A stretch of 64,000 bases of DNA, taken from Neobacillus citreus (GTDB lineage Bacteria; Bacillota; Bacilli; Bacillales; Cytobacillaceae). The first letter of the stretch is position 1. Each line of letters opens with the position of its first letter. The notes beneath the pieces are model-generated. The model saw nothing but the letters and a program-made list of their open reading frames with translations. It was not told where the DNA came from and searched no databases. Shown piece by piece: positions 41,285 to 51,365 of this stretch. The stretch lies in the NCBI RefSeq assembly GCF_018343545.2, contig NZ_JAGYPE020000027.1, positions 1 through 64,000 on the forward strand, written 5' to 3'. The position numbers were made by a program, and so were the translations under genes.

Positions 41285-42724
41285 ATGGATTTATTGGTAA
41301 TTTTATTGGCACTTGGATTATTGATGTTTGTGGCCTACCGAGGTTACTCTGTTATCCTGTTTGCTCCAATCTGTGCCCTCCTGGCTGTGGTCTTAATTGC
41401 ACCAAGCCATGTATTGCCATTCTTTTCGGGCGTATTTATGGAAAAAATGGTCGGATTTATTAAATCTTATTTTGCTGTTTTCTTATTGGGAGCTATTTTT
41501 GGTAAGGTTGTTGAAATGTCCGGGATTGCTGAATCTATTGCGAAGACAATTGTCGGCTGGCTTGGGGCGAAACGGGCGATGCTGTCGATTGTGCTGCTTG
41601 GGGCAATATTAACCTACAGCGGGGTTAGTTTATTCGTAGCCGTGTTTGCAATTTACCCGTTTGCTGCACAAATGTTCAAGCAGGCAGATATTCCGAAAAG
41701 GCTTATTCCAGGTACGATTGCGCTAGGTGCGTTTACATTTACAATGGATGCGCTGCCTGGAACACCGCAAATTCAAAACGTTATTCCGATTGCTTTTTTT
41801 AAAACCGACATCTACGCCGCACCTATCCTTGGAATCATTGGTGCCATCATCGTTTTGGCAGCCGGCTTATTCTATCTGGAATCCAGACGGAAAAAAGCTG
41901 AAAAAGCAGGTGAAGGTTATTATGGGTTAGGAGCGGAAATGGCAGCTGCTATTGAAAAGGAAAAGCTTGGTGCCAATGAGCCTGCTCTACCTGATTTAAC
42001 AATCGAACAGTCATTATCAAGAAAAATTCTTGCCTTTGTTCCGCTCATTTTGGTCGGAGTAACGAATAAACTTTTTGTAACGAATATTCCAAAGTGGTAT
42101 CCGAATGGCTTTGATTTTGCAGCACTGGGCTTAGATGCCTATAAGGTGGATGTGGCAGTATCTGCTCCAATTTGGGCGATAATTATGGCACTCCTTGTCG
42201 GGATTATTACATCTATTGCCTATGATTGGAAACGGGTTACGAAGGGCTTTAAGGATGGCGTAAACACTGCGATAGGCGGGTCACTTTTGGCAACCATGAA
42301 TACAGGGGCTGAATACGGATTTGGCGGAGTGATTGCTGCACTTCCGGGATTTGCAAAAATAAGTGATGGCATATCGACTACTTTTACCAATCCGCTTGTG
42401 AATGGTGCCGTTACGACAACTACGCTTGCAGGGATGACTGGCTCAGCATCTGGAGGTATGGGGATTGCCTTAGGCGCGATGGCTGAAAAGTATAATCAAG
42501 CGATTGCCGCAGCGAATATTCCTCCTGAAGTTATGCACCGAGTTGTGGCGATGGCATCAGGAGGAATGGACACGCTGCCGCATAACGGAGCAGTCATCAC
42601 CTTGCTGGCAGTAACAGGTTTAACCCATAAGCAATCCTATCGTGATATTTTTGCCATCACGGTCATTAAAACATTGGCGGTATTTGCGGTTATTGCTATC
42701 TATTCACTCTTTGGAATCGCTTAA
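41285..42724 (+). CDS. GntP-family permease, probable 3-hydroxybutyrate importer
   Basis: 479 residues with about 12 membrane segments, GntP (gluconate:H+ symporter) superfamily. GVSLFVAVFAIYPFAAQMFKQ near 120 and SGGMDTLPHNGAVITLL near 430 are typical. AAGGGGG lies 10 nt before the ATG at 41285; the in-frame start at 41231 overlaps the cre site and has no site of its own. The next gene, 20 nt downstream, encodes a 3-hydroxybutyrate dehydrogenase, which indicates the substrate. Confidence 0.85.
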   Translation: MDLLVILLALGLLMFVAYRGYSVILFAPICALLAVVLIAPSHVLPFFSGVFMEKMVGFIKSYFAVFLLGAIFGKVVEMSGIAESIAKTIVGWLGAKRAMLSIVLLGAILTYSGVSLFVAVFAIYPFAAQMFKQADIPKRLIPGTIALGAFTFTMDALPGTPQIQNVIPIAFFKTDIYAAPILGIIGAIIVLAAGLFYLESRRKKAEKAGEGYYGLGAEMAAAIEKEKLGANEPALPDLTIEQSLSRKILAFVPLILVGVTNKLFVTNIPKWYPNGFDFAALGLDAYKVDVAVSAPIWAIIMALLVGIITSIAYDWKRVTKGFKDGVNTAIGGSLLATMNTGAEYGFGGVIAALPGFAKISDGISTTFTNPLVNGAVTTTTLAGMTGSASGGMGIALGAMAEKYNQAIAAANIPPEVMHRVVAMASGGMDTLPHNGAVITLLAVTGLTHKQSYRDIFAITVIKTLAVFAVIAIYSLFGIA

Positions 42725-42744
42725 CAGTTTAGGGGGTCTTGAAT

Positions 42745-43530
42745 ATGAGTCAAGCATTAGCTGGAAAAACAGCATTTGTAACCGGGTCGGCAAGCGGTAT
42801 CGGCTTAGAAATTGCTAGGACTTTTGCTGAAGAAGGTGCAAATATTGTTATTTCCGATTTAAATGAAGAAAAAAGTAAACTAGTGGCGCTGGAGTTAAAG
42901 GAACAAGGTTTTGAAGCAACTGCCGCTCCCTGTGATGTCACCGATGAGGAGGCATATAAGAATAGTCTGGAATTGGCAAGAAGTACTTTTGGAAAAATTG
43001 ATATTCTCATAAATAATGCCGGGCTGCAATATGTTTCCCCAATTGAGGATTTTCCGACAGAAAAATTTGAACTAATGATTAAAGTTATGTTAACGGCGCC
43101 GTTTATTGGCATTAAAAATGTATTGCCGTATATGAAAGAGCAGGGCTTTGGCCGAATTATCAATATGGCTTCCATTAATGGCTTGGTTGGCTTTGCCGGG
43201 AAAGCGGCCTACAACAGCGCGAAACATGGGGTGATTGGCTTAACGAAAGTAGCCGCATTGGAAGGAGCCCAGTACGGAATTACGGTCAATGCCTTATGTC
43301 CGGGTTATGTTGATACACCGCTTGTAAGGGGACAGTTGGTTGATTTGGCCAAGACGAGAAATGTCGGATTAGAACGTGTCCTCGAGGAAGTCATTTATCC
43401 GCTTGTCCCCCAAAAAAGGCTCTTATCCGTATCCGAGATTGCGGATTATGCAGTATTTCTAGCAAGCGACAAAGGCAGGGGGATAACAGGTCAGGCGGTT
43501 GTTCTCGATGGAGGGTATACAGCGCAGTAG
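42745..43530 (+). CDS. bdhA: 3-hydroxybutyrate dehydrogenase
   Basis: 261 residues, classical short-chain dehydrogenase. NAD motif TGSASGIG, NNAG, and the catalytic Tyr156 and Lys160 in YNSAK. The stretches NNAGLQYVSPIEDFP and NALCPGYVDTPLV are hallmarks of D-3-hydroxybutyrate dehydrogenase, which yields acetoacetate. The ATG at 42745 follows AGGGGGTC. It is cotranscribed with the GntP permease. The ketogenic substrate could be external or from storage polymer turnover. Confidence 0.93.
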   Translation: MSQALAGKTAFVTGSASGIGLEIARTFAEEGANIVISDLNEEKSKLVALELKEQGFEATAAPCDVTDEEAYKNSLELARSTFGKIDILINNAGLQYVSPIEDFPTEKFELMIKVMLTAPFIGIKNVLPYMKEQGFGRIINMASINGLVGFAGKAAYNSAKHGVIGLTKVAALEGAQYGITVNALCPGYVDTPLVRGQLVDLAKTRNVGLERVLEEVIYPLVPQKRLLSVSEIADYAVFLASDKGRGITGQAVVLDGGYTAQ

Positions 43531-43560
43531 ACGGTATCAGTGTAATTGTTAACATAGTAC

Positions 43561-43594
43561 AAGAGAATCCGTGTCAGCGGGATTCTCTTTTTTT
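43561..43594 (+). terminator. terminator after bdhA
   Basis: AAGAGAATCC pairs with GGATTCTCTT around GTGTCAGCG, followed by TTTTTT. Confidence 0.9.
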
Positions 43595-43635
43595 TACAAA
43601 TCTTCCAATTTTCAAAAAACTCATTAAGATTTTGC

Positions 43636-43641
43636 TATAAT
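43636..43641 (+). promoter_or_regulatory. -10 element of the sigma-54 activator gene
   Basis: TGC-TATAAT is an extended -10 about 33 nt before the start codon. No good -35 was found. Confidence 0.5.
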
Positions 43642-43674
43642 AAATTTATCGAGTTTTTATAAGGGAGGCAATCG

Positions 43675-45105
43675 ATGCGGGCATTTGACAAAGTACCAAA
43701 CAGCTGGCATGAGCAAATTATCAATCTATTAGCAGAACGTGTGGTTATTGTCGATGATAACGGGATTATTTTATATATTAACGAGGGATATTGCGAGTTT
43801 ATCGGCACCACGATGGAAGAGGCGATTGGCCGGCAGGTACAGGATGTGATTGAAAACTCACGGATGCATATTGTTGCCCAAACAGGTGTGAAGGAACTGG
43901 CCTCAGTCCAACAAATAAATGGCAGTGAAATGATTGCTAATCGATTTCCAATTGTTGAAGAGGAACAGATTGTTGGTGCCGTAGGAAATGTCATGTTCCG
44001 TAATCCTGAAGAATGGCGTATGTATAAAAGTAAGATCCAAAGCCTTGTTGATGAATTAAACTATTATCAAGCAAAAGTTCAAAGGGATTTGCAAAGTAAA
44101 TATAGTTTTCAGGACTTAATTGGGGACAGCCCTAATTTTCTTGCAGCAAAAACATTGGCTCAAAGAGTTTCCAGGAGCGATTCATCGGTGTTATTGATCG
44201 GTGAATCAGGCACCGGAAAGGAGTTATTTGCACATGCGATTCATCATGACAGTAACCGGACGGCCGCTCCCTTTGTGGCCATTAATTGTTCCTCCATCCC
44301 GGAGCACCTGCTTGAATCGGAATTGTTTGGCTATGAGGATGGTGCGTTTACAGGCGCGAAAAAAGGCGGCAAGAAGGGACAGTTTGAATTAGCAAGCGAC
44401 GGGACGTTGTTTTTGGATGAAATTGGGGACATGCCGCTCACGATGCAAAGTAAACTATTAAGAGTGCTGCAGGAAAAAGAAGTGGTCCGAGTCGGAGGTC
44501 ATAAATCTATCCCTGTGGATGTGCGGATTATTGCTGCCACCCATCGGAATTTAGAAAGAATGGTAGAAAAAGGGGATTTCCGTCAAGATTTATATTACCG
44601 ATTAAATGTTATTAAAATTGATATTCCTCCGCTTAGGATGAGAAAGGAAGATATCCCTGCGGTTGCGAAGCGGTTATTGAAGAAATTAGAAGCAAGATTT
44701 TTCCGAAATGGTATTGAGCTGTCTATTGAAGTAACAGAAAGATTGATGCAGCATTCTTGGCCGGGGAACATTCGCGAATTGGAGAATGTATTAGAACGTT
44801 CGATCAATGTGCTTGATGGAAAAACCATTCTATTAATGCACCTGCCCCTATATTTGCGCGATCGAGAAACCGAGGGGGGAAACGCAGGTAACTTACATAA
44901 TGAACAAACTGTTTCATTAAGCAATATCTTGTCAACGGAACCGAAGAATATTCTCCCATTGAAGGAGACACTCGTCCAAGCAGAAAAACAAGCAATTGAA
45001 CAAGCTTTAGTGGTAACGAAGGGTAATAAACTAGAAGCGGCTAAACTACTGGAAATCGGTAAAACCAGTTTTTATGATAAATGTAAATTATATGATATAA
45101 ATTAA
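43675..45105 (+). CDS. PAS-AAA+-Fis sigma-54 activator of the 3-hydroxybutyrate operon
   Basis: 476 residues. A PAS sensor domain (about 10-115) precedes the sigma-54 AAA+ domain (about 140-375): Walker A GESGTGKE near 176, GAFTGA loop near 223, Walker B LFLDEIGD. A Fis-type HTH ends the protein (AAKLLEIGKTSFYDKCKLY). It follows bdhA with its own promoter and should activate the sigma-54 promoter at 41178 through the three palindromes. The signal sensed by PAS is unknown. Confidence 0.9.
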   Translation: MRAFDKVPNSWHEQIINLLAERVVIVDDNGIILYINEGYCEFIGTTMEEAIGRQVQDVIENSRMHIVAQTGVKELASVQQINGSEMIANRFPIVEEEQIVGAVGNVMFRNPEEWRMYKSKIQSLVDELNYYQAKVQRDLQSKYSFQDLIGDSPNFLAAKTLAQRVSRSDSSVLLIGESGTGKELFAHAIHHDSNRTAAPFVAINCSSIPEHLLESELFGYEDGAFTGAKKGGKKGQFELASDGTLFLDEIGDMPLTMQSKLLRVLQEKEVVRVGGHKSIPVDVRIIAATHRNLERMVEKGDFRQDLYYRLNVIKIDIPPLRMRKEDIPAVAKRLLKKLEARFFRNGIELSIEVTERLMQHSWPGNIRELENVLERSINVLDGKTILLMHLPLYLRDRETEGGNAGNLHNEQTVSLSNILSTEPKNILPLKETLVQAEKQAIEQALVVTKGNKLEAAKLLEIGKTSFYDKCKLYDIN

Positions 45106-45153
45106 CAAGATTTAACCAATACAGGAACTAAAGAAATCCATCATATTATCAAG

Positions 45154-45190
45154 GACTTCACTCGAAATTTTAATGAGTAAGTCTTTTTTT
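45154..45190 (+). terminator. terminator of the activator gene
   Basis: GACTT-c-ACTC pairs with GAGT-AAGTC with one bulge, followed by TTTTTTT. Confidence 0.75.
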
Positions 45191-45228
45191 GTGAATTTTA
45201 TTTTAATAGAAAGAACAAAATTTATTTG

Positions 45229-45264
45229 TTGACAAAAAAATATATTGTAACTATTATGATTACA
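45229..45264 (+). promoter_or_regulatory. promoter and operator of the NmrA-type gene
   Basis: TTGACA (45229) and TATTAT (45252) are spaced 17 nt. An inverted repeat TGTAA-N9-TTACA (45246-45264) covers the -10, so a repressor probably binds here. HxlR/MarR-type quinone or thiol sensors bind similar sites near such genes; the protein is not identified. Confidence 0.6.
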
Positions 45265-45321
45265 GGTAATTAAATTTGTTACAAATGGACTCTTAAATAA
45301 AACTATATCGGAGGAATCAAA

Positions 45322-46194
45322 ATGAAATTATTAGTCACAGGAGCTACAGGAAAGTTTGGCTCAAAAGTCGTTGAGAATTTATTAAAAACTGTAACCGCAA
45401 ACCAACTTGCTGTCAGTGTTCGCAATCCGGAGAAAGCAGAAGGTCTGCGCGCTCGTGGAGTGGAAGTCCGCCACGGAGATTTTGACCTTCCAGAAACATT
45501 GGATACTGCTTTTGCAGGAATCGACCGCTTGTTAATTATTTCTGCAGATGGAGACAATGAAACAAGAATACGCCAGCATGCCAATGCAGTAGCTGCGGCA
45601 GAACGTGCGGGAGTTAAATTCATTGCCTATACTAGTTTAGCGAACGCCATGGAAAGTAATAACCTATTCGCTCCGACACATCAGGCAACAGAAAAGGCAA
45701 TCGTGAAAACAGGCATCCCATACTCCTTCTTACGCAACAACTGGTATCTAGAAAACGAAATCCCAAGTATTCAAGGCGTCATCGCAGGTGCTCCATGGGT
45801 AACATCTGCGGAATCAGGTAAAGTCGGCTGGGCGTTGCAGCAGGATTATGCTGAGGCTGCAGCTGCGGTACTGACGGGTGAAGGACACGATAACACAATC
45901 TACGAACTTTCCGGTAAGCTATTAACTCAGCAAGAATTGACTTCTGCTCTTGGCAATGTCTTGGGTAAAGAAGTAAGTGTGCAACAGGTAGATGACGCTG
46001 CTTATGCTGAAATTATGAAAGGTGCTGGCCTGCCAGATTTTCTAATTCCGATGCTTGTTGACATCCAAAGAAGCATTCGCGAAGGTACACTTGCAGTTGA
46101 GAGCAACGACTTCGAAAAGCTTATCGGCCGACCTGCTACTTCAATAAACGAAGCATTATCACAAATCGTTAATGGTATCACCCTAACAAAATAA
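45322..46194 (+). CDS. NmrA-like NAD(P)H-binding reductase (QorB type)
   Basis: 290 residues. GATGKFG (7-13) is the dinucleotide loop of an extended short-chain dehydrogenase. The absence of the YxxxK pair and the presence of FLRNNWYLENEI match NmrA/QorB (YtfG) quinone oxidoreductases. TCGGAGGAATC precedes the ATG. A palindrome over the -10 suggests induction, perhaps by electrophiles or quinones. Confidence 0.85.
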   Translation: MKLLVTGATGKFGSKVVENLLKTVTANQLAVSVRNPEKAEGLRARGVEVRHGDFDLPETLDTAFAGIDRLLIISADGDNETRIRQHANAVAAAERAGVKFIAYTSLANAMESNNLFAPTHQATEKAIVKTGIPYSFLRNNWYLENEIPSIQGVIAGAPWVTSAESGKVGWALQQDYAEAAAAVLTGEGHDNTIYELSGKLLTQQELTSALGNVLGKEVSVQQVDDAAYAEIMKGAGLPDFLIPMLVDIQRSIREGTLAVESNDFEKLIGRPATSINEALSQIVNGITLTK

Positions 46195-46232
46195 TAAAAC
46201 TCAAATTTCAATGATTTGTGGAGATAAAAGTT

Positions 46233-46263
46233 GCGTTTCTGTTTCGAACAGGAACGCTTTTCT
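46233..46263 (+). terminator. terminator of the NmrA-type gene
   Basis: GCGTT-CTGTT pairs with AACAG-AACGC, with one mismatch, followed by TTTTC. Confidence 0.75.
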
Positions 46264-46343
46264 ATGTTATCAAGCAGGAAATAAAGTGGGCATGGGAGTA
46301 TTATAGTAAGGGCAACTAAGCTGAAAATGGGGGACAGATTTTA

Positions 46344-46889
46344 ATGAAAGTGAATCCAAAGGAATTTGAAATAAATAATTTAATTTATATCATTAGGTCT
46401 GCAAAGGAAGAGGATGCCAGAAACTTATCTGAAGTTAGATTGCAGATTGATGGTGAAACAGAAAATATGGATAGAGAAAAAGGAGAAGCATACATAGATG
46501 AATCTGGCTTCAAACAGATTATTAGATCGGATACCGAACGGAAAAATAATCTTTTTTTAGTGGCAGAAGCAAATGATAGAATTGTAGGTTTCTCTAGATG
46601 TGAAGGGACTCAACTGAAAAGAATGTCACATAAAGTGGAATTTGGAATCTGTGTTTTAAAAGAATTTTGGGGACATAGCATTGGGAAAAAACTATTGGAA
46701 GAATCCATTCATTGGGCAGATTCAAACGGTATTAAGAAAATATCATTAAGTGTTCTTGAAACAAATCGTAAGGCTGTTAAGCTTTATCAAAGATATGGGT
46801 TTGAAGTGGAAGGCATTTTAAAAAAGGACAAAATTCTTTCCGATGGGAATTACTATAATACTTTTTTGATGGGAAGGTTTAATGTGTAA
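46344..46889 (+). CDS. GNAT-family N-acetyltransferase
   Basis: 181 residues. The fold is indicated by IIRSAKEEDARNLSEV at the start, the acetyl-CoA loop (GICVLKEFWGHSIGKKLLEE, a QxxGxG-like motif) and the ETNRKAVKLYQRYGFEVEG end typical of RimI/PhnO-like enzymes. The substrate is unknown. GGGGGACAG lies before the ATG. It has a higher AT content than its neighbours. Confidence 0.88.
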   Translation: MKVNPKEFEINNLIYIIRSAKEEDARNLSEVRLQIDGETENMDREKGEAYIDESGFKQIIRSDTERKNNLFLVAEANDRIVGFSRCEGTQLKRMSHKVEFGICVLKEFWGHSIGKKLLEESIHWADSNGIKKISLSVLETNRKAVKLYQRYGFEVEGILKKDKILSDGNYYNTFLMGRFNV

Positions 46890-46983
46890 TCAAAAGGCTA
46901 TTTGGTGTTTTTTTTATGAAAGTAACAAAGTGAAACTTGTCTTCATATGATAAATTAAATTTCGTGGAAAAGAGGTGTGAAGA

Positions 46984-47199
46984 TTGACACAACATATTAC
47001 AACTGGTCCATATCCTGGACAAACTGGAGGTTGTATTGCCGAATATAATCACTCAACGCTTAGCCATGTTCCACATCACTACTCGCCTTCTCACAATCCT
47101 AATCACAATCCATATTATCAACAGCCAATGACAGGTCCGGGGTTTCAAGGAATCCCATCTTGGAGACCGCCGGGAGGTTCTTATCCGTTTCTATATTAA
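46984..47199 (+). CDS. small His/Pro/Tyr-rich protein
   Basis: 71 residues starting at TTG with AGAGGTGTG upstream. It is rich in His, Pro, Tyr and Asn (HVPHHYSPSHNPNHNPYYQQ) with no membrane segment. The composition resembles small spore coat or crust proteins, but I recognise no family. The terminator at 47294 may be its own. Confidence 0.6.
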   Translation: MTQHITTGPYPGQTGGCIAEYNHSTLSHVPHHYSPSHNPNHNPYYQQPMTGPGFQGIPSWRPPGGSYPFLY

Positions 47200-47293
47200 T
47201 TTTACGGGACAGTTACAGGAAAAGTTTATACCTTTTTAGCTTATGGCTTTAATGCATTTGTATACGGTTGGGAAGAGAATAATATTGCTAATT

Positions 47294-47328
47294 GGTACAT
47301 TTCCTTTTTAAGGGAAAGTACCTTTTTT
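47294..47328 (+). terminator. terminator between the His/Pro-rich gene and the MFS gene
   Basis: GGTAC-a-TTTCC pairs with GGAAAGTACC with one bulged A, followed by TTTTTT. Confidence 0.78.
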
Positions 47329-47447
47329 ATTTGTTTAAAGGAGAAAAGTGTTATCATAGTACAGTGAATACTATTAATATTGTGAAATTTTTGATTTGGC
47401 GGAAATTGGGGACAAAACTAAATTACTTTATAAATGAGGTGAATTCT

Positions 47448-48713
47448 ATGAAAGCAAAATTCCATTATGCTTGGATAATCATTTTTATTACATTTTTAGC
47501 TTTATTGGCTGTTCAAGGAGTTCGCCTTGCGTTTGGAGCATTTGTGCAGCCTTGGGAAAAAGATTTTTCCATGGATAGGGGGACTATTTCCCTTATATCT
47601 ACATTAAGCTTTGTTGTTTATGGTCTTTCGCAGCCAGTGATTGGGAGACTCGTAGATAAGCTGGGGCCACGGTTGATTTTATCGGTGAGTACCTTATTGG
47701 TTGGAGTGAGTATCTTCTTAACCTCCTTTATCAATAAGCCATGGCAGTTGTTTGTTCTTTACGGCATCTTCGTTTCCATCGGAGTGGGGGGAGCATCCAA
47801 TGTTGCGGCAACGGTACTTGTGACAAAGTGGTTCAATGAAAAACGCGGCCTTGCCTTAGGGATTATCGAAGCAGGATTTGGAGCAGGGCAAATGCTGCTT
47901 GTACCAGGATCTTTACTGTTAATAAACTGGTTGAATTGGAAAGTAACAGTTGTTATTTTAGGTATTTTTCTGGCAGTTATTGTTTTTCCTGTTGTCCTTT
48001 TATTATTACGCAATGACCCTAAAGAGAAAGGTATACTGCCAATTGGCGGAAAAGCGAAAGAAGAAAAACAGATAATTGGTGATGCGAATCAAAATAGTAA
48101 TTTTTCTATTTGGGAAGCCTTCCGCCAAAGACAGTTTTGGTTTTTAATTTTACCGTTTGGAGTTTGTGGATTTACCACGACAGGATTAATGGATACACAT
48201 TTAATTCCTATTTCTAATTTATGTGGGTTTTCACCAGGTGTAACAGGTGCTGCAGTGAGCATTCTGGCTGCTTTTAACATTATTGGTATTTTACTTTCAG
48301 GTATCGTTGCGGATCGATGGAGCTGCAAAAAAATACTGTTCGGGTTGTATGCGGTAAGAGCTTTATCCATTGTTATTCTTTTAAATACTTATAACCCGGC
48401 AATGCTGCTGGCTTTTGCCGTTGTGTTTGGATTGGTCGACTTTGCAACGGTAGCGCCAACTCAATTACTGGCAACTCAATTTTTTAAAAATCATTCTGTA
48501 GGGTTTATCCTGGGCATGTTGTCACTAAGCCATCAAATAGGTTCGGCATTAGGTTCGTACTTACCAGGTTTATGGTATAGCCTCTCAGGAAATTATAATC
48601 TTTCTTTCTACTTTTCGATTATCATTCTCGCACTGGCTGCCATTTTTAGCGGGTTGCTTCCGAAGCAAATCGTTAGTAAGGAAGAGAAAGAATTAAAAAC
48701 ATTGCATGCATAA
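47448..48713 (+). CDS. MFS transporter, OFA/monocarboxylate type
   Basis: 421 residues with 12 membrane segments. [11 protein letters not shown] at the start and [10 protein letters not shown] between helices 2 and 3 place it with the oxalate/formate antiporter and monocarboxylate branch. The start at 47448 follows GAGGTGA; the frame is open upstream to 47292 but that part is unlike any transporter. Substrate unknown, probably a small carboxylate. Confidence 0.82.
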   Translation: MKAKFHYAWIIIFITFLALLAVQGVRLAFGAFVQPWEKDFSMDRGTISLISTLSFVVYGLSQPVIGRLVDKLGPRLILSVSTLLVGVSIFLTSFINKPWQLFVLYGIFVSIGVGGASNVAATVLVTKWFNEKRGLALGIIEAGFGAGQMLLVPGSLLLINWLNWKVTVVILGIFLAVIVFPVVLLLLRNDPKEKGILPIGGKAKEEKQIIGDANQNSNFSIWEAFRQRQFWFLILPFGVCGFTTTGLMDTHLIPISNLCGFSPGVTGAAVSILAAFNIIGILLSGIVADRWSCKKILFGLYAVRALSIVILLNTYNPAMLLAFAVVFGLVDFATVAPTQLLATQFFKNHSVGFILGMLSLSHQIGSALGSYLPGLWYSLSGNYNLSFYFSIIILALAAIFSGLLPKQIVSKEEKELKTLHA

Positions 48714-48723
48714 ATATTGGAAA

Positions 48724-48756
48724 AACCTAGCATTTCATGATAATGCTAGGTTCTTT
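48724..48756. terminator. bidirectional terminator between MFS and cotA
   Basis: A perfect 11-bp stem AACCTAGCATT/AATGCTAGGTT lies between convergent genes. Confidence 0.88.
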
Positions 48757-48775
48757 CATTAGAAGAGGGGGGAAG

Positions 48776-50455
48776 TCAAATACTTGACTCATCTTGGCCC
48801 TCCTTTTCAAAGCTTTGAGTAAACGAGTCATCAGGGCATTGACCTGGAATTGGAATACGTGGGTCAAATTCAGGATTTTGGAGTACTTCATACGGCCGCA
48901 TCATTTCATGGTCCTCATGTTCAAGGTTATGACAATGCCAAGGGTAAATTCCCGTAAAAGGTCCGAAGCGGGCAATAATGCGAGTAACTTCTTTGGGATT
49001 CACCCCAACGGTATCCTTCCAGCCTTTTTCATTCGCGGATGGTTCCCGTGGTGGGCCGACGTGTGTGATATGTTTATTTTTATCAATTGTAATGGGAGCA
49101 TGATTGAGAACCTGAAAATGCACAAGATGTAAGTGCATTGGATGATTGTCTCCTGTTAAATTGTAGAGCTCCCAAATTTCCACTGTGCCATTATACGGAG
49201 TTTCTGTAATGGGTAATTCACTCCAGGTCATGTCATTGAGCAATGGTTTCAAACGACCTGGAAATTCTGGGTCATCTATTTCAGTCAAAATGTTCTGCCG
49301 TACAGGTACACCTTTTGGATTAAGTCTCTCCAAACAAGATAATGTTGCTGGAATGACACTTTTGTCAGGTTCAGTAAGGTTTTTACTAACACGGAACTCC
49401 ATAATTTGCGGAAGTGCTGGATTAGGCGGATTGCCGCTTGGGAATGGTGATGGCGCATCATTTGTTAGGGTGATTTTCTGACCTGCATGTTTGGAAAAGT
49501 CGACAATCACATCTGCACGTTCCGCTGGACCAAGCAGCAGCCCTTGCCTATGTGGTACAATAACTGGTTTCTCAAGAAATCCGCCATCTGTCCCAATTTG
49601 AATAAACTCTTGGCCAGAGCTTAATCGTAGTCGATAAAATCGGGCATTGGAGCCATTCAAGATACGGAAGCGGTATTTGCGCGGTTCCACTTCGAGAAAG
49701 GGCCAGACTTTTCCATTCACAAGAGCGGTATTCCCGAAAAATTCTGGGACGACAGATGGTCTGGGTAAGCTTGAATCAATTGGCGGTGAAGGATTCGGCG
49801 GCGCTGCCTGGTTTGGCTGGGAAGGATAGAATAATTCACCAAACCGCTCACCGCTAAGATAGAACGATCGATCTTGAATCAATAACGGGATTTCATATTT
49901 TCCTCGTGGAAGATTCAGCATTTCCTCTTCGTCATCTCTAATAAGGTAAAACCCGGCTAGCCCTGCATAAACATTCAGACGGGTGATTCCAATCGCATGA
50001 TCATGATACCAGAGTGTAGCAGGACGTTGGCCATTTGGGTAATAATAAACTTCATGCAAGAATTTAGGGCCAACGTTTTTGAAGTTTCGGGTAAACCAGG
50101 CTTCCGGATACCCGTCATTTTCCGGACGATTACGACCACCGTGTAAGTGTACAACTGTCCGGACAGATGGTCGGTCCAGTTCTGCGCCATGCACGGTTCT
50201 ATCTACCGGAAGCAGGTGTTCATACGGCAGCTTGTTTTCCCACTTAACATAAATAGGTTGGTTCCTGCGAACCTCAAATGTAGGTCCTGGATACATGCTG
50301 TTATAACCCCAAACAGTCGTCGGTTTTAGGTCACGGTGTAATTTTTGCTGAACCTGCTTCATTTCTACCTCGTAGTACGGTTTTCCATCTTTGTTCCCGA
50401 CGGGGGTTATGACTGACGGTATTGGCAATGCATCTACAAACTTGTCTAAAGGCAA
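48776..50455 (-). CDS. cotA: CotA-type multicopper oxidase (spore coat laccase)
   Basis: 559 residues. The copper ligands appear in order: VHLHGG, WYHDHAIG, HPMHLHLVHF and WHCHNLEHEDHEMM. The start MPLDKFVDALPIPSVITPV and NGKVWPFLEVEPRKYRFRILN match B. subtilis CotA closely as I recall it. CotA is an outer-coat laccase that also oxidises bilirubin and gives the brown spore pigment. The start is TTG, 8 nt after AAGGAGG. The last about 45 residues, ending EKEGQDESSI, extend past the copper domain. Confidence 0.92.
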   Translation of the reverse strand: MPLDKFVDALPIPSVITPVGNKDGKPYYEVEMKQVQQKLHRDLKPTTVWGYNSMYPGPTFEVRRNQPIYVKWENKLPYEHLLPVDRTVHGAELDRPSVRTVVHLHGGRNRPENDGYPEAWFTRNFKNVGPKFLHEVYYYPNGQRPATLWYHDHAIGITRLNVYAGLAGFYLIRDDEEEMLNLPRGKYEIPLLIQDRSFYLSGERFGELFYPSQPNQAAPPNPSPPIDSSLPRPSVVPEFFGNTALVNGKVWPFLEVEPRKYRFRILNGSNARFYRLRLSSGQEFIQIGTDGGFLEKPVIVPHRQGLLLGPAERADVIVDFSKHAGQKITLTNDAPSPFPSGNPPNPALPQIMEFRVSKNLTEPDKSVIPATLSCLERLNPKGVPVRQNILTEIDDPEFPGRLKPLLNDMTWSELPITETPYNGTVEIWELYNLTGDNHPMHLHLVHFQVLNHAPITIDKNKHITHVGPPREPSANEKGWKDTVGVNPKEVTRIIARFGPFTGIYPWHCHNLEHEDHEMMRPYEVLQNPEFDPRIPIPGQCPDDSFTQSFEKEGQDESSI

Positions 50456-50573
50456 ATATAATTCCTCCTTATTTTAAAACCTCTTTTTTAGATTATGAAT
50501 ATAGGAAGTTTTCAGTTTTCTTTTTTTGAAAAAATGGTAAACTAGTTAAAAAAACAAAAAGTGAGGCGCCAGC

Positions 50574-51356
50574 ATGATTAAAGCAGTTTTTTTTGATTTG
50601 GATGATACGTTGCTGTGGGATCAGAAGAGTGTAAAGGAAGCCTTTGTGGCTACATGTAAGGTTGCAGAAGACCGATATGGACTAGATTCGGACCAGTTGG
50701 AGGAGGCTGTCAGAGAGGCTGCTAGAAACCTCTACTCTTCCTATGAATTTTATCCTTTTACACAAATGATAGGAATCAATCCCTTTGAAGGTCTATGGGG
50801 TAATTTCCTAGATGATCACGATGATTTTAGAAAAATGAAGGATACGGTTCCTGGTTACCGGAAAGACGCTTGGACGGCGGGTCTTAAGGCTTTAGGGGTT
50901 GACGACCCAGAATTTGGACAAGAATTGGCGGAGCGTTTCCCAGCCGAGCGCCGAAAGCTGCCGTTTTTATATGAGGAAACGTTTAAAACACTAGATTCGT
51001 TAAAAGGGAAATACCAGCTTCTACTATTAACGAATGGATCACCAGACTTGCAAAATACGAAACTAACCATTACTCCAGAATTGGTTCCATACTTCGACCA
51101 AATCGTCATCTCAGGTGATTTTGGTAGAGGAAAACCAGATCCAACGATTTTTGAACATGCCTTGTCACGCCTGTCTATGCAAAAGGAAGAAGTCATCATG
51201 GTGGGGGATAACCTAATGACCGATATTCTTGGGGCAAACCGTGCCGGGATCAAATCCGTTTGGATTAACCGCCACAATAAAGAGCGGAATGAAGTCATAC
51301 CTACGTTCGAGATTCACCATTTAGAAGAGCTTTTTACGATATTGGAGAAGTTATAA
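50574..51356 (+). CDS. HAD-superfamily hydrolase
   Basis: 260 residues. Motif I is [10 protein letters not shown] (nucleophile Asp8), motif II LLTNGS, motif III the lysine in GRGKPD and motif [19 protein letters not shown]. The large helical cap between motifs I and II marks a subclass I phosphatase, similar to YsaA-like proteins. GTGAGGCG lies before the ATG. Its substrate is not evident. Confidence 0.9.
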   Translation: MIKAVFFDLDDTLLWDQKSVKEAFVATCKVAEDRYGLDSDQLEEAVREAARNLYSSYEFYPFTQMIGINPFEGLWGNFLDDHDDFRKMKDTVPGYRKDAWTAGLKALGVDDPEFGQELAERFPAERRKLPFLYEETFKTLDSLKGKYQLLLLTNGSPDLQNTKLTITPELVPYFDQIVISGDFGRGKPDPTIFEHALSRLSMQKEEVIMVGDNLMTDILGANRAGIKSVWINRHNKERNEVIPTFEIHHLEELFTILEKL

Positions 51357-51365
51357 AAAAAGATC

